This document shows, piece after piece, positions 18,630-27,926 of a stretch of DNA of 64,000 bases. Under the pieces are notes generated by a model. That model worked only from the letters and a program-made list of their open reading frames with translations. It was not told the origin of the DNA and did not search any database. Origin of the DNA: Anaerolineaceae bacterium (GTDB lineage: Bacteria; Chloroflexota; Anaerolineae; Aggregatilineales; Phototrophicaceae); NCBI GenBank assembly GCA_016124855.1, contig WGMX01000023.1, forward strand, positions 124,001-188,000, in the 5' to 3' direction. Both the position numbers and the translations under genes were made by a program. Each line of letters starts with the position of its first letter. Position 1 is the first letter of the stretch.

Positions 18630-20093
18630 ATGCGTCGATTGACGATTGAGCGGGCGGCTGCGATTATTCTGTTTGCACTGCTATTCGCGTTGGCGACACG
18701 GATTCCGGTGGATACGGATGTGTGGTGGCATTTGCGGGCGGGGCAATATACGCTGGCGAATGGGATCATTCGAGTCGATCCATTTTCTTTCACGAAGGCG
18801 GGGGAGGCGTGGATCAACCACAGTTGGGGATCGCAACTGGTGCTGTATGCGGTTTGGCAGATCGCGGGTAACTTCGGGTTGGCGATTTATGTGGCGGCAC
18901 TGGCGACCGGCGGCATGTGGTTTGTTTACAAGATGTGTTCGGGAAATGTTTACCTCAAAGCCTTTGCGTTGGTAGTAGGGGCATCGACTGCGGCAGTGTT
19001 CTGGTCACCGCGTCCGCAGATGCTTTCGTTTTTCTTGAGTACAGTAGTGCTATATCTGCTGTATTTGCAGAAGCGTGAGAAGGTTGACCGTTTGTGGTTG
19101 ATCCCGCCGATCATGTGCTTGTGGGGAAATTTACACGCGGGATTTTCGATTGGGTTTATTTTTCTCGGTGGGTCAATTGCTGGCGAGGTGCTAGGGCACG
19201 TTTTTAACCCTAAAGGGGAGTATGTCGTGTCGTGGGCAGGCGTTCGCAAGTTGGTGATTGTGACCATGCTTTCAGTGGTGGCGCTGGTGATTAATCCTTA
19301 CGGGTTGCAGATGTTAACCGTGCCGTTCCAGACGGTGAGCATCGGTGCGCTGCAAAACTTCATCCAAGAGTGGAATTCACCGAATTTTCATGAGCGGCAG
19401 ACGTGGCCTTTTGTGTTTTTGATTCTCGGATTAATTGGTGTGCTGGGAGCCAGTAAGAAGCGGCTGGATTGGACGGATTTCGTGCTGACAACCGGCACAA
19501 CGTTTATGGGATTGCTGGCAGGGCGAAATATCTCGGTGTTTGCGGTGGTGGCAACACCAGTACTAACCCATTATCTGGATGATGTCCTGCGCGAACGCGG
19601 TTGGGTGGTTAATCCGGTGAAGCGGGTGACACCTCGCATGGCACGACTCAACGCTATTTTGGTCGGTGTGATTCTGTTAGCGTGTATCGGCAAAGTGCTG
19701 CTGGTGCTGGATAAAAAATCGTTGGATGAAGCACAAAAAGAATTTCTTCCGGTGGCAGTCACGGAACATTTGAAAACCGCGAATTTATCGGGCAACATGT
19801 TTAACACCTATAACTGGGGCGGGTATTTTATCTATTGGCTGCCGGGTCAACCAGTGTTTGTCGATGGGCGAACGGATTTGTATGGCGACTCATTTCTCTC
19901 AAAGGATTATTTGGAAACGGCATCTGGCGCACCGGGTTGGGACGCAACTTTAGAGAAATATAAGATTGGTTATGTGGTGATGGAAGCGGACAGCGGTTTG
20001 GCACGGAGTTTGCGAACTGCACCGGGGTGGAAGCTGGATTACGAGGATAAGCAGGCGGTGGTGTTCGTGCGCGAGGCGGTGAGTAATGGCTAA
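18630..20093 (+). CDS. GT-C-like polytopic membrane protein
   Basis: A 487-residue protein with about ten helices. The first loop has TRIPVDTDVWWHLRAGQYTL, an acidic D-x-D followed by WWHL as in many bacterial GT-C proteins, then INHSWGSQLVLYAVW. The C-terminal soluble segment (about 370-480) contains FNTYNWGGYFIYW and FVDGRTDLYG. It likely transfers sugar from a polyprenyl carrier; the substrate is unknown. The 3' end overlaps the next gene by 8 nt. Confidence 0.78.
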   Translation: MRRLTIERAAAIILFALLFALATRIPVDTDVWWHLRAGQYTLANGIIRVDPFSFTKAGEAWINHSWGSQLVLYAVWQIAGNFGLAIYVAALATGGMWFVYKMCSGNVYLKAFALVVGASTAAVFWSPRPQMLSFFLSTVVLYLLYLQKREKVDRLWLIPPIMCLWGNLHAGFSIGFIFLGGSIAGEVLGHVFNPKGEYVVSWAGVRKLVIVTMLSVVALVINPYGLQMLTVPFQTVSIGALQNFIQEWNSPNFHERQTWPFVFLILGLIGVLGASKKRLDWTDFVLTTGTTFMGLLAGRNISVFAVVATPVLTHYLDDVLRERGWVVNPVKRVTPRMARLNAILVGVILLACIGKVLLVLDKKSLDEAQKEFLPVAVTEHLKTANLSGNMFNTYNWGGYFIYWLPGQPVFVDGRTDLYGDSFLSKDYLETASGAPGWDATLEKYKIGYVVMEADSGLARSLRTAPGWKLDYEDKQAVVFVREAVSNG

Positions 20094-21354
20094 GCCAAAG
20101 CCGGGTGGACAAGCGCCGTTACAACTCCACGCATTACTGTCGGATTTTCGGCTGCTATTGGTGTTATTTGTCTGTTTGCGTGTGCTGCTGCTGCTGATTT
20201 ACCAGCCGTTTATCTTGCAAGGAGTGGAACGCGGTATCACAGCGGGCGGCGACTTCCAAACGTATTTCCAGATTGCATCGCTTTCGAGCAAAGTTGGACT
20301 GCCGATGCGCGATTGGTGGAGCGAGTTTCCGCCACTATGGTCGTATTTCTCGGTGCTGATCTACAAATTGCAGCCGAATTACACCGGATTTGCGATGTTA
20401 CTCGGTTTTATTTTCATGTTGTTTGATGTCGGTAACTTGGTGCTGATTCGCAAGATTGCAACACAGCTTTATTCAGAGGATACCGCGCAGGCTTTGGCAT
20501 GGATTTATGCAGTGCTGCTGGCTCCGTTGGTCTTTGTGTTTTGGACGTTTGAGGTGGTGGTGGCGTTCTTCATGCTCCTTAGTTTGTGGTGGCTGTTGAA
20601 AGAACGCGATAAGTTGGCTGGTGTAGGGATCGCGCTCGGCGTGTTGGTGAAGTTTACGCCGATTGTGATACTAGGTGCGATATGGCGCTATCGTCCGGTG
20701 CGGAAGGCGATTGTGCCGACGATTATTATGGTAGGGATTGTGGTGATCGTCTATGTCTTTTTCTTCGTGCAGAACGCGGCGATGAGTGTGCCTTCGGTGA
20801 CAGCCCAATTTTCTAAAGCATCGTATGAGACTGTTTGGGCATTAATTGATGGAAATTATAAAACAGGGAATTTTGGGCCATTGGATGACCGGCTTGATCC
20901 GGCAAAGGCAAATATCACGCTGGGCAATCCGGCAAAAATTCCGAGTTGGTTGCGGCTTGGTGTGGCTGTAGCGATTGGCGTGTTCGTGTTTATGCGGACA
21001 CGGCGATTTGATGCTAAAGGGTTGGTGGCGTTCGTTGGCATTTCCGTGCTCGTTTTTTTCCTCCAAGCGCAGGGATGGAGTCCGCAGTGGTTGGTGCAGA
21101 TTATTCCGTTTATCTTGCTCTGCTTTCCGACCCGTGACGGTGTTTTGCTTATTGTTCTGTTGAGCTTAGTAACCTTTACCGAATATCCGTTTTTGTTTAT
21201 TCGTACTGGAGATACCGGTGGGGAAATCACAGGTGCGTTGGTAACACCTTTCGCGGCGCTGGTGCTGGCACGTACGGTGATGCTGGTGGGGATTTGTGTT
21301 GCGCAGTATCGGATATTACGCCAGTCCCGAGATCGTCAAGGTCTTGTTACCTAA
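20086..21354 (+). CDS. GT-C/GT87-like polytopic membrane protein
   Basis: A 422-residue protein with about ten helices. Loop 1 reads GITAGGDFQTYFQIASLSSK then WWSEFPPLWSY, with Asp in the catalytic-type position. A mid-protein segment LGVLVKFTPIVILGAIWRYRP is the usual GT87/DUF2029-type K-x-x-P signature. It overlaps the preceding gene by 8 nt and so is translationally coupled. It is probably a mannosyl- or arabinosyl-type transferase by fold only. Confidence 0.78.
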   Translation: MAKPKPGGQAPLQLHALLSDFRLLLVLFVCLRVLLLLIYQPFILQGVERGITAGGDFQTYFQIASLSSKVGLPMRDWWSEFPPLWSYFSVLIYKLQPNYTGFAMLLGFIFMLFDVGNLVLIRKIATQLYSEDTAQALAWIYAVLLAPLVFVFWTFEVVVAFFMLLSLWWLLKERDKLAGVGIALGVLVKFTPIVILGAIWRYRPVRKAIVPTIIMVGIVVIVYVFFFVQNAAMSVPSVTAQFSKASYETVWALIDGNYKTGNFGPLDDRLDPAKANITLGNPAKIPSWLRLGVAVAIGVFVFMRTRRFDAKGLVAFVGISVLVFFLQAQGWSPQWLVQIIPFILLCFPTRDGVLLIVLLSLVTFTEYPFLFIRTGDTGGEITGALVTPFAALVLARTVMLVGICVAQYRILRQSRDRQGLVT

Positions 21355-21415
21355 ATTCATGCTACGCTAATGTTGTCCGATTTATCAAATTATCTGTTCA
21401 GGAGATTTATCGAAT

Positions 21416-21835
21416 ATGGCCCGACAGGAATTGGAACTGGCTAAAGAACTAATTAATGAAAAGCAATACGACAAAGCGCGTACTTTGCTGATGAAGGTCA
21501 AGGCTGATCCCACAGCGCAAAAGTGGTTGGAAAAGCTGGATGAGCTCGCACCTGTTAAAGCGGAACAATCTACAAGTGACGCCCTAAGTGAAGGTGAAGC
21601 ACCTGCATGGCAATATGCCGCTCTGGAAGTTAAACGTGCGTATGGTATCCAATATAAGGTTAATGGCGAAGGTAGATTGGACTGGAAAGATCAACCCATT
21701 TATTACGCGCTCAACCAATTGGGTCGCGAAGGCTGGGAAATGATTGGATTCGAGTCCATTAATGAAATGTCGATCTACATCCTCAAGCGACCGGGTGCAG
21801 CGGTTGTTAAGAAAATCGACGTTTGGGATCAATGA
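21416..21835 (+). CDS. Small protein with TPR-like N-terminus and DUF4177-like C-terminus
   Basis: A 139-residue soluble protein. Residues 1-40 look like one TPR helix pair (LELAKELINEKQYDKARTLL). Residues about 62-130 match the DUF4177-type pattern: W-x-Y-x-x-L-E at the front and LNQLGREGWEMIGFESI (L-N-x-L-G-x-E-G-W-E) in the middle. There is no signal or membrane segment, so it is an odd component in a row of membrane glycosyltransferases. The SD is CAGGAGA, 10 nt before the ATG. Its stop overlaps the next ATG (ATGA). Confidence 0.72.
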   Translation: MARQELELAKELINEKQYDKARTLLMKVKADPTAQKWLEKLDELAPVKAEQSTSDALSEGEAPAWQYAALEVKRAYGIQYKVNGEGRLDWKDQPIYYALNQLGREGWEMIGFESINEMSIYILKRPGAAVVKKIDVWDQ

Positions 21836-23418
21836 GTTCGATATTTGCAAAGTACCGCTGGCTGCCGCATTCACTCATTTTCCTGCTGGCGATTGGATTA
21901 CGACTGATTAATTTGGCAGGGCGGGCGCTCTGGTACGACGAAGCGTTTGCAGTCTTATTTGCCGAGAAGGGGTTGAGTGCCATGCTGTATGGCACGTTGA
22001 CTCCGGTCGTGGGCGGCGCGGCGGATATTCATCCTCTCCTTTATTACAGTACGCTCAATGTGTGGATGCATTTTTTCGGTGAAAGTGCGTTCACTGTTCG
22101 CTTGTTGAGTGTTGTTTTTGGCGTTGCAACCGTCGCGCTGATTTACTTGCTGGCGAAAAGTCTATTTGATGAAAGAACGGGTTTGGTAGCGGCGCTGATT
22201 ACTGCGATTGCTCCGTTTCACGTGCAATATTCGCAAGAGACGCGGATGTATGCGCTGCTCGGTTTGCTGCTGATGTCGGCGACTTGGTGCTTCATCAAGT
22301 CATGGCACGATGAGTCGCAAGTTGCCCAAAAATCATTATGGATGAATTGGCGCTACTGGCTTGGTTTCGGCCTGTTCGCTGGTTTGGCGATGTATACGCA
22401 GCAGTTGGCGGCGTTTTACTTAGTGGCAATCGGACTCGTTCCATTTGTGACCCGCCGCAAAGGACAGATCATTGGTCTGATTGTTGGCGCGATTACGGCG
22501 ATTGTGGTTTATCTGCCGTGGTTGGTGAATCTGCCGGGACAGTTGCAGAAAGTACAATCGTATTATTGGTTGGATAAACCTACGATTGCGACACCATTAC
22601 TAACCATTCGATCTTTCCTATCAGTCAATTTGGATTTCCCAAGTCCGGCCTCAATGATCGCTTTTTTCGGCGGTTTGTTCGTAATCTTGCTGCTGGTCGT
22701 TCAAGTGTTGATGTTTATTCGTCAGCCCAAAAACCGGACACAGCGCGAGCCGATTTTATTTGTGTTGTGGTTGGCTATGATTCCACCACTGGTGATGTGG
22801 GTTGTGTCACAAATTCAGCCGGTTTATCTGGAACGGTCACTGCTGCCTTCGGCCTTGATGTTGTATGTCGCTCTGGCGTGGTTGTTCATGCGAAGCGGTA
22901 TGCCAAAACTTGTTGTTGGGATTATCGCCGCGCTGGGTTTGGTGCTGGTCGGTATCGGGCTGTATTACCAGTATACGATTGCGACGTTCCCTAATTCGCC
23001 ATTCCAAGTAGCAGAAAATTATATCGCCCAGAATTGGCAAGTGGGTGATGTGGTGGTGCATCAGAATAAGTTAACGGCGCTGCCGGGAATTTATTATCAA
23101 CGGGATTTGCCACAGTACTTCATTGGTGATAAGCCGGGCAGCAGTGATGATACATTAGCGCTGCCGACTCAGAAGGCACTGAATATTATGGCAGATGCTT
23201 GTGTGCAGGCTGCGACCCATCAAGGCAAACGGGTTTGGTGGATGGTATTCGCGCAGGCTGAAGCGCAGTATAAAGTGGCAAACCGACCGGAATTCGAGCA
23301 GGCTGTTGCTTGGCTGAATGAACATTATACAGTGACTTCAACGCAGCAGTTCAACGATTTGAATGTCGTTCTGTACAGTGATGCTCACGGCGATTTAGGT
23401 GGCGCATGTCAGCCGTGA
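21832..23418 (+). CDS. GT39/PMT_2-like membrane glycosyltransferase
   Basis: A 528-residue GT-C enzyme. The first loop has RALWYDEAFAVLFAEKG (D-E catalytic-type pair) and ADIHPLLYYSTLNVWMHFFG, followed by HVQYSQETRMYALLGLLLM. These are hallmark positions of the ArnT/PMT_2 group, which transfers sugars from polyprenyl-phosphate donors on the outer face. The ATG at 21832 overlaps the upstream stop by 4 nt and is preferred to the TTG three codons earlier. The C-terminal domain (about 395-528) is soluble. Confidence 0.87.
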   Translation: MSSIFAKYRWLPHSLIFLLAIGLRLINLAGRALWYDEAFAVLFAEKGLSAMLYGTLTPVVGGAADIHPLLYYSTLNVWMHFFGESAFTVRLLSVVFGVATVALIYLLAKSLFDERTGLVAALITAIAPFHVQYSQETRMYALLGLLLMSATWCFIKSWHDESQVAQKSLWMNWRYWLGFGLFAGLAMYTQQLAAFYLVAIGLVPFVTRRKGQIIGLIVGAITAIVVYLPWLVNLPGQLQKVQSYYWLDKPTIATPLLTIRSFLSVNLDFPSPASMIAFFGGLFVILLLVVQVLMFIRQPKNRTQREPILFVLWLAMIPPLVMWVVSQIQPVYLERSLLPSALMLYVALAWLFMRSGMPKLVVGIIAALGLVLVGIGLYYQYTIATFPNSPFQVAENYIAQNWQVGDVVVHQNKLTALPGIYYQRDLPQYFIGDKPGSSDDTLALPTQKALNIMADACVQAATHQGKRVWWMVFAQAEAQYKVANRPEFEQAVAWLNEHYTVTSTQQFNDLNVVLYSDAHGDLGGACQP

Positions 23419-25025
23419 TGAAGCGTTTTTCCATTTCAATTTGGGTGTTCGCGCTGGTGTTGGCGGTCATTACCTCGCTGCCATATCTGGTAGGGCAATT
23501 GAGTACGCCAGCTGGTTGGGAATACAGCGGCGTGGCGGTGCTGCCCACAGGTACGCAGTTTGATGTGGATAGCCATCTGGCTAAGATGTGGCAGGGCAGC
23601 CGCGGCGAGTGGAATTATCACTTGCTGTTCACACATGAAGATCATCCCGGTTTGCCGGTGGTGCAGAGTTTTTATATTCTGCTGGGTGCGATTGCCCGCA
23701 TCACCCCATTTAGTTTGCCATTGGTGTTTCATATCGCGCGATTTGTTCTGACATTTGGTTTGGTGCTGGCAATATGGGCATTCGCCAGCCACTTTTTTGA
23801 GAAACTGTCCGAACGCTGGTTAGCGACACTTTTTGGGACAATCGCTGTTGGGTGCAGTTGGTTTTTACTGTTCATCAGTCCATCCATGGCTGCCGAAGTT
23901 GGGCCGATTGAGTTCTGGTTGATTGACGCGTTCAATCTGTTGGGCGCGTTATATATGCCACATTTCGCGGCGGCGATTATCCTACAAATTGTGATTGTAC
24001 TGAGCTACGAGCATTGGGTACGGGAAAAACACCAGCGCTCGTTTGTGAGTCTGACAATTGCACTGGCGTTGGAAGCGATTATTCAGCCCTATGCAGTTTT
24101 GCTGCTGCTGCCGTTGTTGGCATTGTTGACCCTATATTATGTTTTCTCGGCAAAGCGACTCACGTTTAAACGAGCCCTGTTACTGGTCATTCCGTTTGGA
24201 ATTCATGCCGGATTAGTGCTTTATCAATATTTTGTGCTGAATGCTAGTCCGGTTTGGGCGAGTTTCACGGCACAGAATATCACCATGTCGCCACCCGTGA
24301 TTTATTATTTGCTGGGTTATTTGCCGTTTTTGATCCCAATTGCGCTTGGGGCGAAACGTCTTCGGGCTGAAGCAAATGACCGCTGGTGGATGCCAATTGT
24401 TTGGGTCGTGTTGGTAGTGGTACTGCTGTATGTACCATTCCCGACGCAGCGGCGTTATTTGTTGGGTGTGCAAACCCCGCTCGGAGTTTTGGCGGCGTAT
24501 GGCTGGTCACGGGCGATATTGACACGCTTTAACGCCAAGCGCCGTCCGTTGGCGACACTGCTTTATTTTGTGATAGCTTCCATTGCTTTAGTAGCAATCA
24601 TAGCAGTCAATGCAATTGCGTTTACCAGGCCCGAAAAGAATCTGGCGGCATTTTATCAACCAGATGAGGCGAACGGTTTTGCTTGGCTGCGTGAACATGC
24701 CACTGAAAGCGATTTGGTGCTAACGACATTTGACCAAAACGGGAAGGGCAGCGGTAATCGCATCGTAGCGGCGACTGGTTTACGGGTGTTCATCGGTCAC
24801 TGGATTGAGACCGCCAACTTCCAAATTAAGATGAGCCAGATCAAGCAGTTTTATGCCCCGACCACCACAGACGACTGGCGGCGTGATTTTCTTAAGGAAA
24901 CACATGCTGCGTATATCTGGTACGATGAAAGTGCGCGACAGTTAGGCAATTGGAATCCGGCTGACGTGAATTATCTCAAACCTGTATTTACCTCTAACAG
25001 CGTTATCATATACCAAGTGAACTGA
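23406..25025 (+). CDS. GT-C-like polytopic membrane protein
   Basis: A 539-residue protein with about ten helices and a C-terminal soluble segment. The first loop is QFDVDSHLAKMWQGSRGEW then FTHEDHPGLPVVQSFYILLG, carrying several acidic residues and His. Its C-terminal NYLKPVFTSNSVIIYQ resembles the end of the minus-strand protein at 9358-10944 (RPVFTYNSVTIYSP), so the two are probable paralogues. It overlaps the previous gene by 13 nt. The substrate is unknown. Confidence 0.77.
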   Translation: MSAVMKRFSISIWVFALVLAVITSLPYLVGQLSTPAGWEYSGVAVLPTGTQFDVDSHLAKMWQGSRGEWNYHLLFTHEDHPGLPVVQSFYILLGAIARITPFSLPLVFHIARFVLTFGLVLAIWAFASHFFEKLSERWLATLFGTIAVGCSWFLLFISPSMAAEVGPIEFWLIDAFNLLGALYMPHFAAAIILQIVIVLSYEHWVREKHQRSFVSLTIALALEAIIQPYAVLLLLPLLALLTLYYVFSAKRLTFKRALLLVIPFGIHAGLVLYQYFVLNASPVWASFTAQNITMSPPVIYYLLGYLPFLIPIALGAKRLRAEANDRWWMPIVWVVLVVVLLYVPFPTQRRYLLGVQTPLGVLAAYGWSRAILTRFNAKRRPLATLLYFVIASIALVAIIAVNAIAFTRPEKNLAAFYQPDEANGFAWLREHATESDLVLTTFDQNGKGSGNRIVAATGLRVFIGHWIETANFQIKMSQIKQFYAPTTTDDWRRDFLKETHAAYIWYDESARQLGNWNPADVNYLKPVFTSNSVIIYQVN

Positions 25026-25033
25026 GGTTGAGC

Positions 25034-26287
25034 GTGGCACAAAGCCAAATCCGTTCAATGATCCTGATATTGATTACGGGTGTTTTTTTCGTGGGTGCAG
25101 TGATTGTGACCCACAATATGCTGACTGAGCCGTATCCCGGTCATAACGATTTTATGTCACGGTGGGAAGGGGCTCGGTCTTTTTGGATTGACCACCTGAA
25201 CCCTTATGGCGATGAAGCAAGCCTAAACATACAGAAGCAAATCTACGGGCGAGCTGTTGTAGAAGGTGAAGATCCCGGTTTCTTTGCTTACCCGATGTAC
25301 ACAGCGGTGTTAATCTGGCCGTTAGTCTACATGGACTATGCGTGGGCATCTGCCATTTGGATGGTGCTGTTAGCGGCATTCTTAATCGGTTCGCTGTTCT
25401 TTCTACTGGATTTGTTCAGGTGGCGGATTGCCTCGTGGTTGTTAGGGATTTTGTGTGTTTGGGTGCTGCTGTTTTATTACTCAGCGCGCGGGTTGATTTT
25501 AGGGCAGGTAGGCGTTGTCGTTTACTTCCTTGAGTTGGTTACCTTATGGGCACTGATAAAAGATAAGAGCATTTTGGCGGGAATCGCACTGGCGATTTCG
25601 ACAGTGAAACCGCAGATGGGTTTCTTGATTGTGCCGTTTTTCCTGCTGTGGGGACTTCGTTATCGGCGGTGGAAGTTTATCGGCAGTTTTGTTGTGGCGA
25701 TGCTGATGCTTTTGGCAGTGTCGTTCTTGCTGCAACCGTCATGGTTGGGTGATTGGCTGAAGCAGTTAGGGAATTACACATCATATACGGCGTTGGGTTC
25801 GCCTGTGTGGATTGTCACCAGCTACTATCTGCATTTGGGGAATTGGGCGGAACTGCTCATCAGTGGATTGTTGGGTTTGTCGATGCTGGTCACTTGGTAT
25901 TGGGTACTGCGTGGACATCCCGAACAATTCATGTGGGCAGCAGTGATGACTTTAACCGTAACCCATTTGATCGCGCCACGCACCGCGACTCCCCATTATG
26001 TGGTGTTCATTATTCCGCTGATGTTTTACTTCGCGATTCTGGTTCAGCGAAATCGGCGGCGTGGAAATTTATGGGTGATGTTGTGGCTGTTACTGCTGTT
26101 GGTTGTACCGTGGGTACATTTCTTGCTGACGGTGGATAAACATTTTGAACATCCAAGTATTTATTTGCCGCTGCCCTTCATACTGTTCTTCCTATTATGG
26201 TACACGCGGCGGTTGTGGTGGAATAACTCGCCGGAGTTTGTTCGTCAATTTGATATGAGGGCGTACAGCCGTGCGCCCCTACAGTAA
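25034..26287 (+). CDS. GT87 (DUF2029)-family membrane glycosyltransferase
   Basis: A protein of about 417 residues with ten helices. The loop-1 motif NDFMSRWEGARSFWIDHLNPY and the conserved ILAGIALAISTVKPQMGFLI (K-P-Q) fit the GT87 family of polyprenyl-phosphate mannose-dependent transferases. GTG 25034 is preferred to TTG 25028 because GAGG is well spaced from it. The last ten residues (MRAYSRAPLQ) are encoded by a palindromic repeat-like sequence (26257-26282), so the natural C-terminus may have been replaced. Confidence 0.82.
   Translation: MAQSQIRSMILILITGVFFVGAVIVTHNMLTEPYPGHNDFMSRWEGARSFWIDHLNPYGDEASLNIQKQIYGRAVVEGEDPGFFAYPMYTAVLIWPLVYMDYAWASAIWMVLLAAFLIGSLFFLLDLFRWRIASWLLGILCVWVLLFYYSARGLILGQVGVVVYFLELVTLWALIKDKSILAGIALAISTVKPQMGFLIVPFFLLWGLRYRRWKFIGSFVVAMLMLLAVSFLLQPSWLGDWLKQLGNYTSYTALGSPVWIVTSYYLHLGNWAELLISGLLGLSMLVTWYWVLRGHPEQFMWAAVMTLTVTHLIAPRTATPHYVVFIIPLMFYFAILVQRNRRRGNLWVMLWLLLLLVVPWVHFLLTVDKHFEHPSIYLPLPFILFFLLWYTRRLWWNNSPEFVRQFDMRAYSRAPLQ
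26257..26282. repeat. Palindromic boilerplate repeat forming the 3' end of the GT87 gene
   Basis: The segment GGGCGTACAGCCGTGCGCCC plus flanks is an imperfect palindrome (GGGCGTAC against GTGCGCCC, 7 of 8 paired). It resembles a short repeat found between genes in many Chloroflexota and cyanobacterial genomes; that likeness is from memory. Here it lies inside the reading frame and supplies the last residues and stop. Confidence 0.5.
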
Positions 26288-26321
26288 TTTTTGGTCATAA
26301 AATTTTGTGGCGAATTGAGAG

Positions 26322-27926
26322 ATGGGTGTGAGCGTTACGAATCGTGAGCGTTTGATATTGGTGATGGTCGCGCTGGTAGGCGCGTTTTTCATTACCCGTT
26401 ATTTTGTAGCGGGGCCGGGTTACACCGATGTGTTTTATCACTTGAACGCGGCGAATCGATTGGTGACGGGGCAGGGACTGACTGATCCTTATTATTGGAC
26501 ATACATCGGGGCGACAGATAAATTACCTGCGCCTTCGCATTTGTATTGGATGCCGTTGACTTCTCTGAGCGCGGCGGTTGGCATGTGGTTGCTAAATGCA
26601 CCGAACAGTTACACAGCCGCACAGTTGTTGTTTTCGCTGATGTTTGCAGGTTTAGTCTTAGTTGGTTTTTGGTGTGGGGCATATTTAGGTGGCACGCGCC
26701 GCCATATGTGGGTTTCGGGATTAATTACGTTGTTCAGCGGAATTTTTGTGCGCTATTGGGGCGCCATTGATACCTTTGCACCCTATGCACTGGCAGGTTC
26801 GTTGAGCTTGGTGTTTCTGGGATTATCCAATCGAGCCGAGGTGAGACCGCAGCGAACATTGATTTATGCTGTTTTGGGTGGCGCGTTTGCTGGATTTGCC
26901 CATCTGACGCGGGCAGATGGTGTGCTGCTAGTTCTCGTAGGATGGGCAGCACTTGGCTGGTCATTACTGTTCAACCGTTCGGATCAGAGAATGGGTTTGG
27001 GACGACTTATCAGTCAAGGTGTGGCGTTGACACTTGGCTATCTGGTGGTGATGCTGCCATGGTTCATACGAAACTTGAATGTGCTGGGAACGCCAATGCC
27101 ACTGGGTGGGACACAAACCATCTGGTTCACAAGTTACGATGATCTCTTTAATTATCCACCGCTGTCTACGCCTGCAACACTGTTTGCAAACGGGATTGGT
27201 GAGTTTGTGGCTTCACGGTGGTTAGCACTGACTAATAATCTCGGCACGTTTGTGGCAGTCGAGGGGTTGATCGTCATGACTCCGTTGATGCTGATCGGTT
27301 TTTGGGGGCGACGACGAACAGAATTCTTACAGCCGTTTTGGATTTATGTCGTTGGTTTACATCTGGCGATGACGTTTGTGTTTCCCTTTCCGGGCTATCG
27401 TGGTGGATTGCTGCATTCTGCGGCGGCTTTGGTTCCTTTCTGGGCAGCGTTAAGTGTTGTCGGATTAGATGCTGTCGTCGATTGGGTCGCACGGCGGCGA
27501 AGACGTTGGAATGCCCGTTCAGCGAAGACAGTTTTTTCCATCGGATTGGTTGCAATGGCGATCTTGTTGAGCTTAAGGATTGGTTTGCCCAACCGAGTGC
27601 CGCCGCGTGATACTTCACCATTTTATCAGGCGTTGGGGGCGCAACTGCCTCCTGCTGCGCGAGTGATGATTAATGATCCGGCGCAACTGTATTATTTCAC
27701 CGGGTTGGGTGGTGTGGTGCTGCCCAATGAATCGCCAGATGTGATCGTTGATATTGCGCGGAAGTACGGTGTGAAGTATGTGTTGATTGAGGAAGTGAGC
27801 GATGACGGACGGAGTTCAAATGCCATTACTGAAAAGATGGTTTCAATTTTAACTGCGCCGCCGGATTTCCTCGTTCCCATGCCGTTCAATGTGCCGAATG
27901 TGAGACTTTATGAAATTCGTTACTAA
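26322..27926 (+). CDS. GT-C-like polytopic membrane protein
   Basis: A 534-residue protein with about ten helices. The first loop has AGPGYTDVFYHLNAANRLVT and DPYYWTYIG, with Asp in the catalytic-type position. The motif AGFAHLTRADGVLLVLVG is common to GT39-like proteins. The C-terminal segment (about 430-534) is soluble and includes YKYV-like KYGVKYVLIEEV. The start ATG has GAGAG upstream. The 3' end overlaps the next gene by 17 nt. Confidence 0.78.
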   Translation: MGVSVTNRERLILVMVALVGAFFITRYFVAGPGYTDVFYHLNAANRLVTGQGLTDPYYWTYIGATDKLPAPSHLYWMPLTSLSAAVGMWLLNAPNSYTAAQLLFSLMFAGLVLVGFWCGAYLGGTRRHMWVSGLITLFSGIFVRYWGAIDTFAPYALAGSLSLVFLGLSNRAEVRPQRTLIYAVLGGAFAGFAHLTRADGVLLVLVGWAALGWSLLFNRSDQRMGLGRLISQGVALTLGYLVVMLPWFIRNLNVLGTPMPLGGTQTIWFTSYDDLFNYPPLSTPATLFANGIGEFVASRWLALTNNLGTFVAVEGLIVMTPLMLIGFWGRRRTEFLQPFWIYVVGLHLAMTFVFPFPGYRGGLLHSAAALVPFWAALSVVGLDAVVDWVARRRRRWNARSAKTVFSIGLVAMAILLSLRIGLPNRVPPRDTSPFYQALGAQLPPAARVMINDPAQLYYFTGLGGVVLPNESPDVIVDIARKYGVKYVLIEEVSDDGRSSNAITEKMVSILTAPPDFLVPMPFNVPNVRLYEIRY

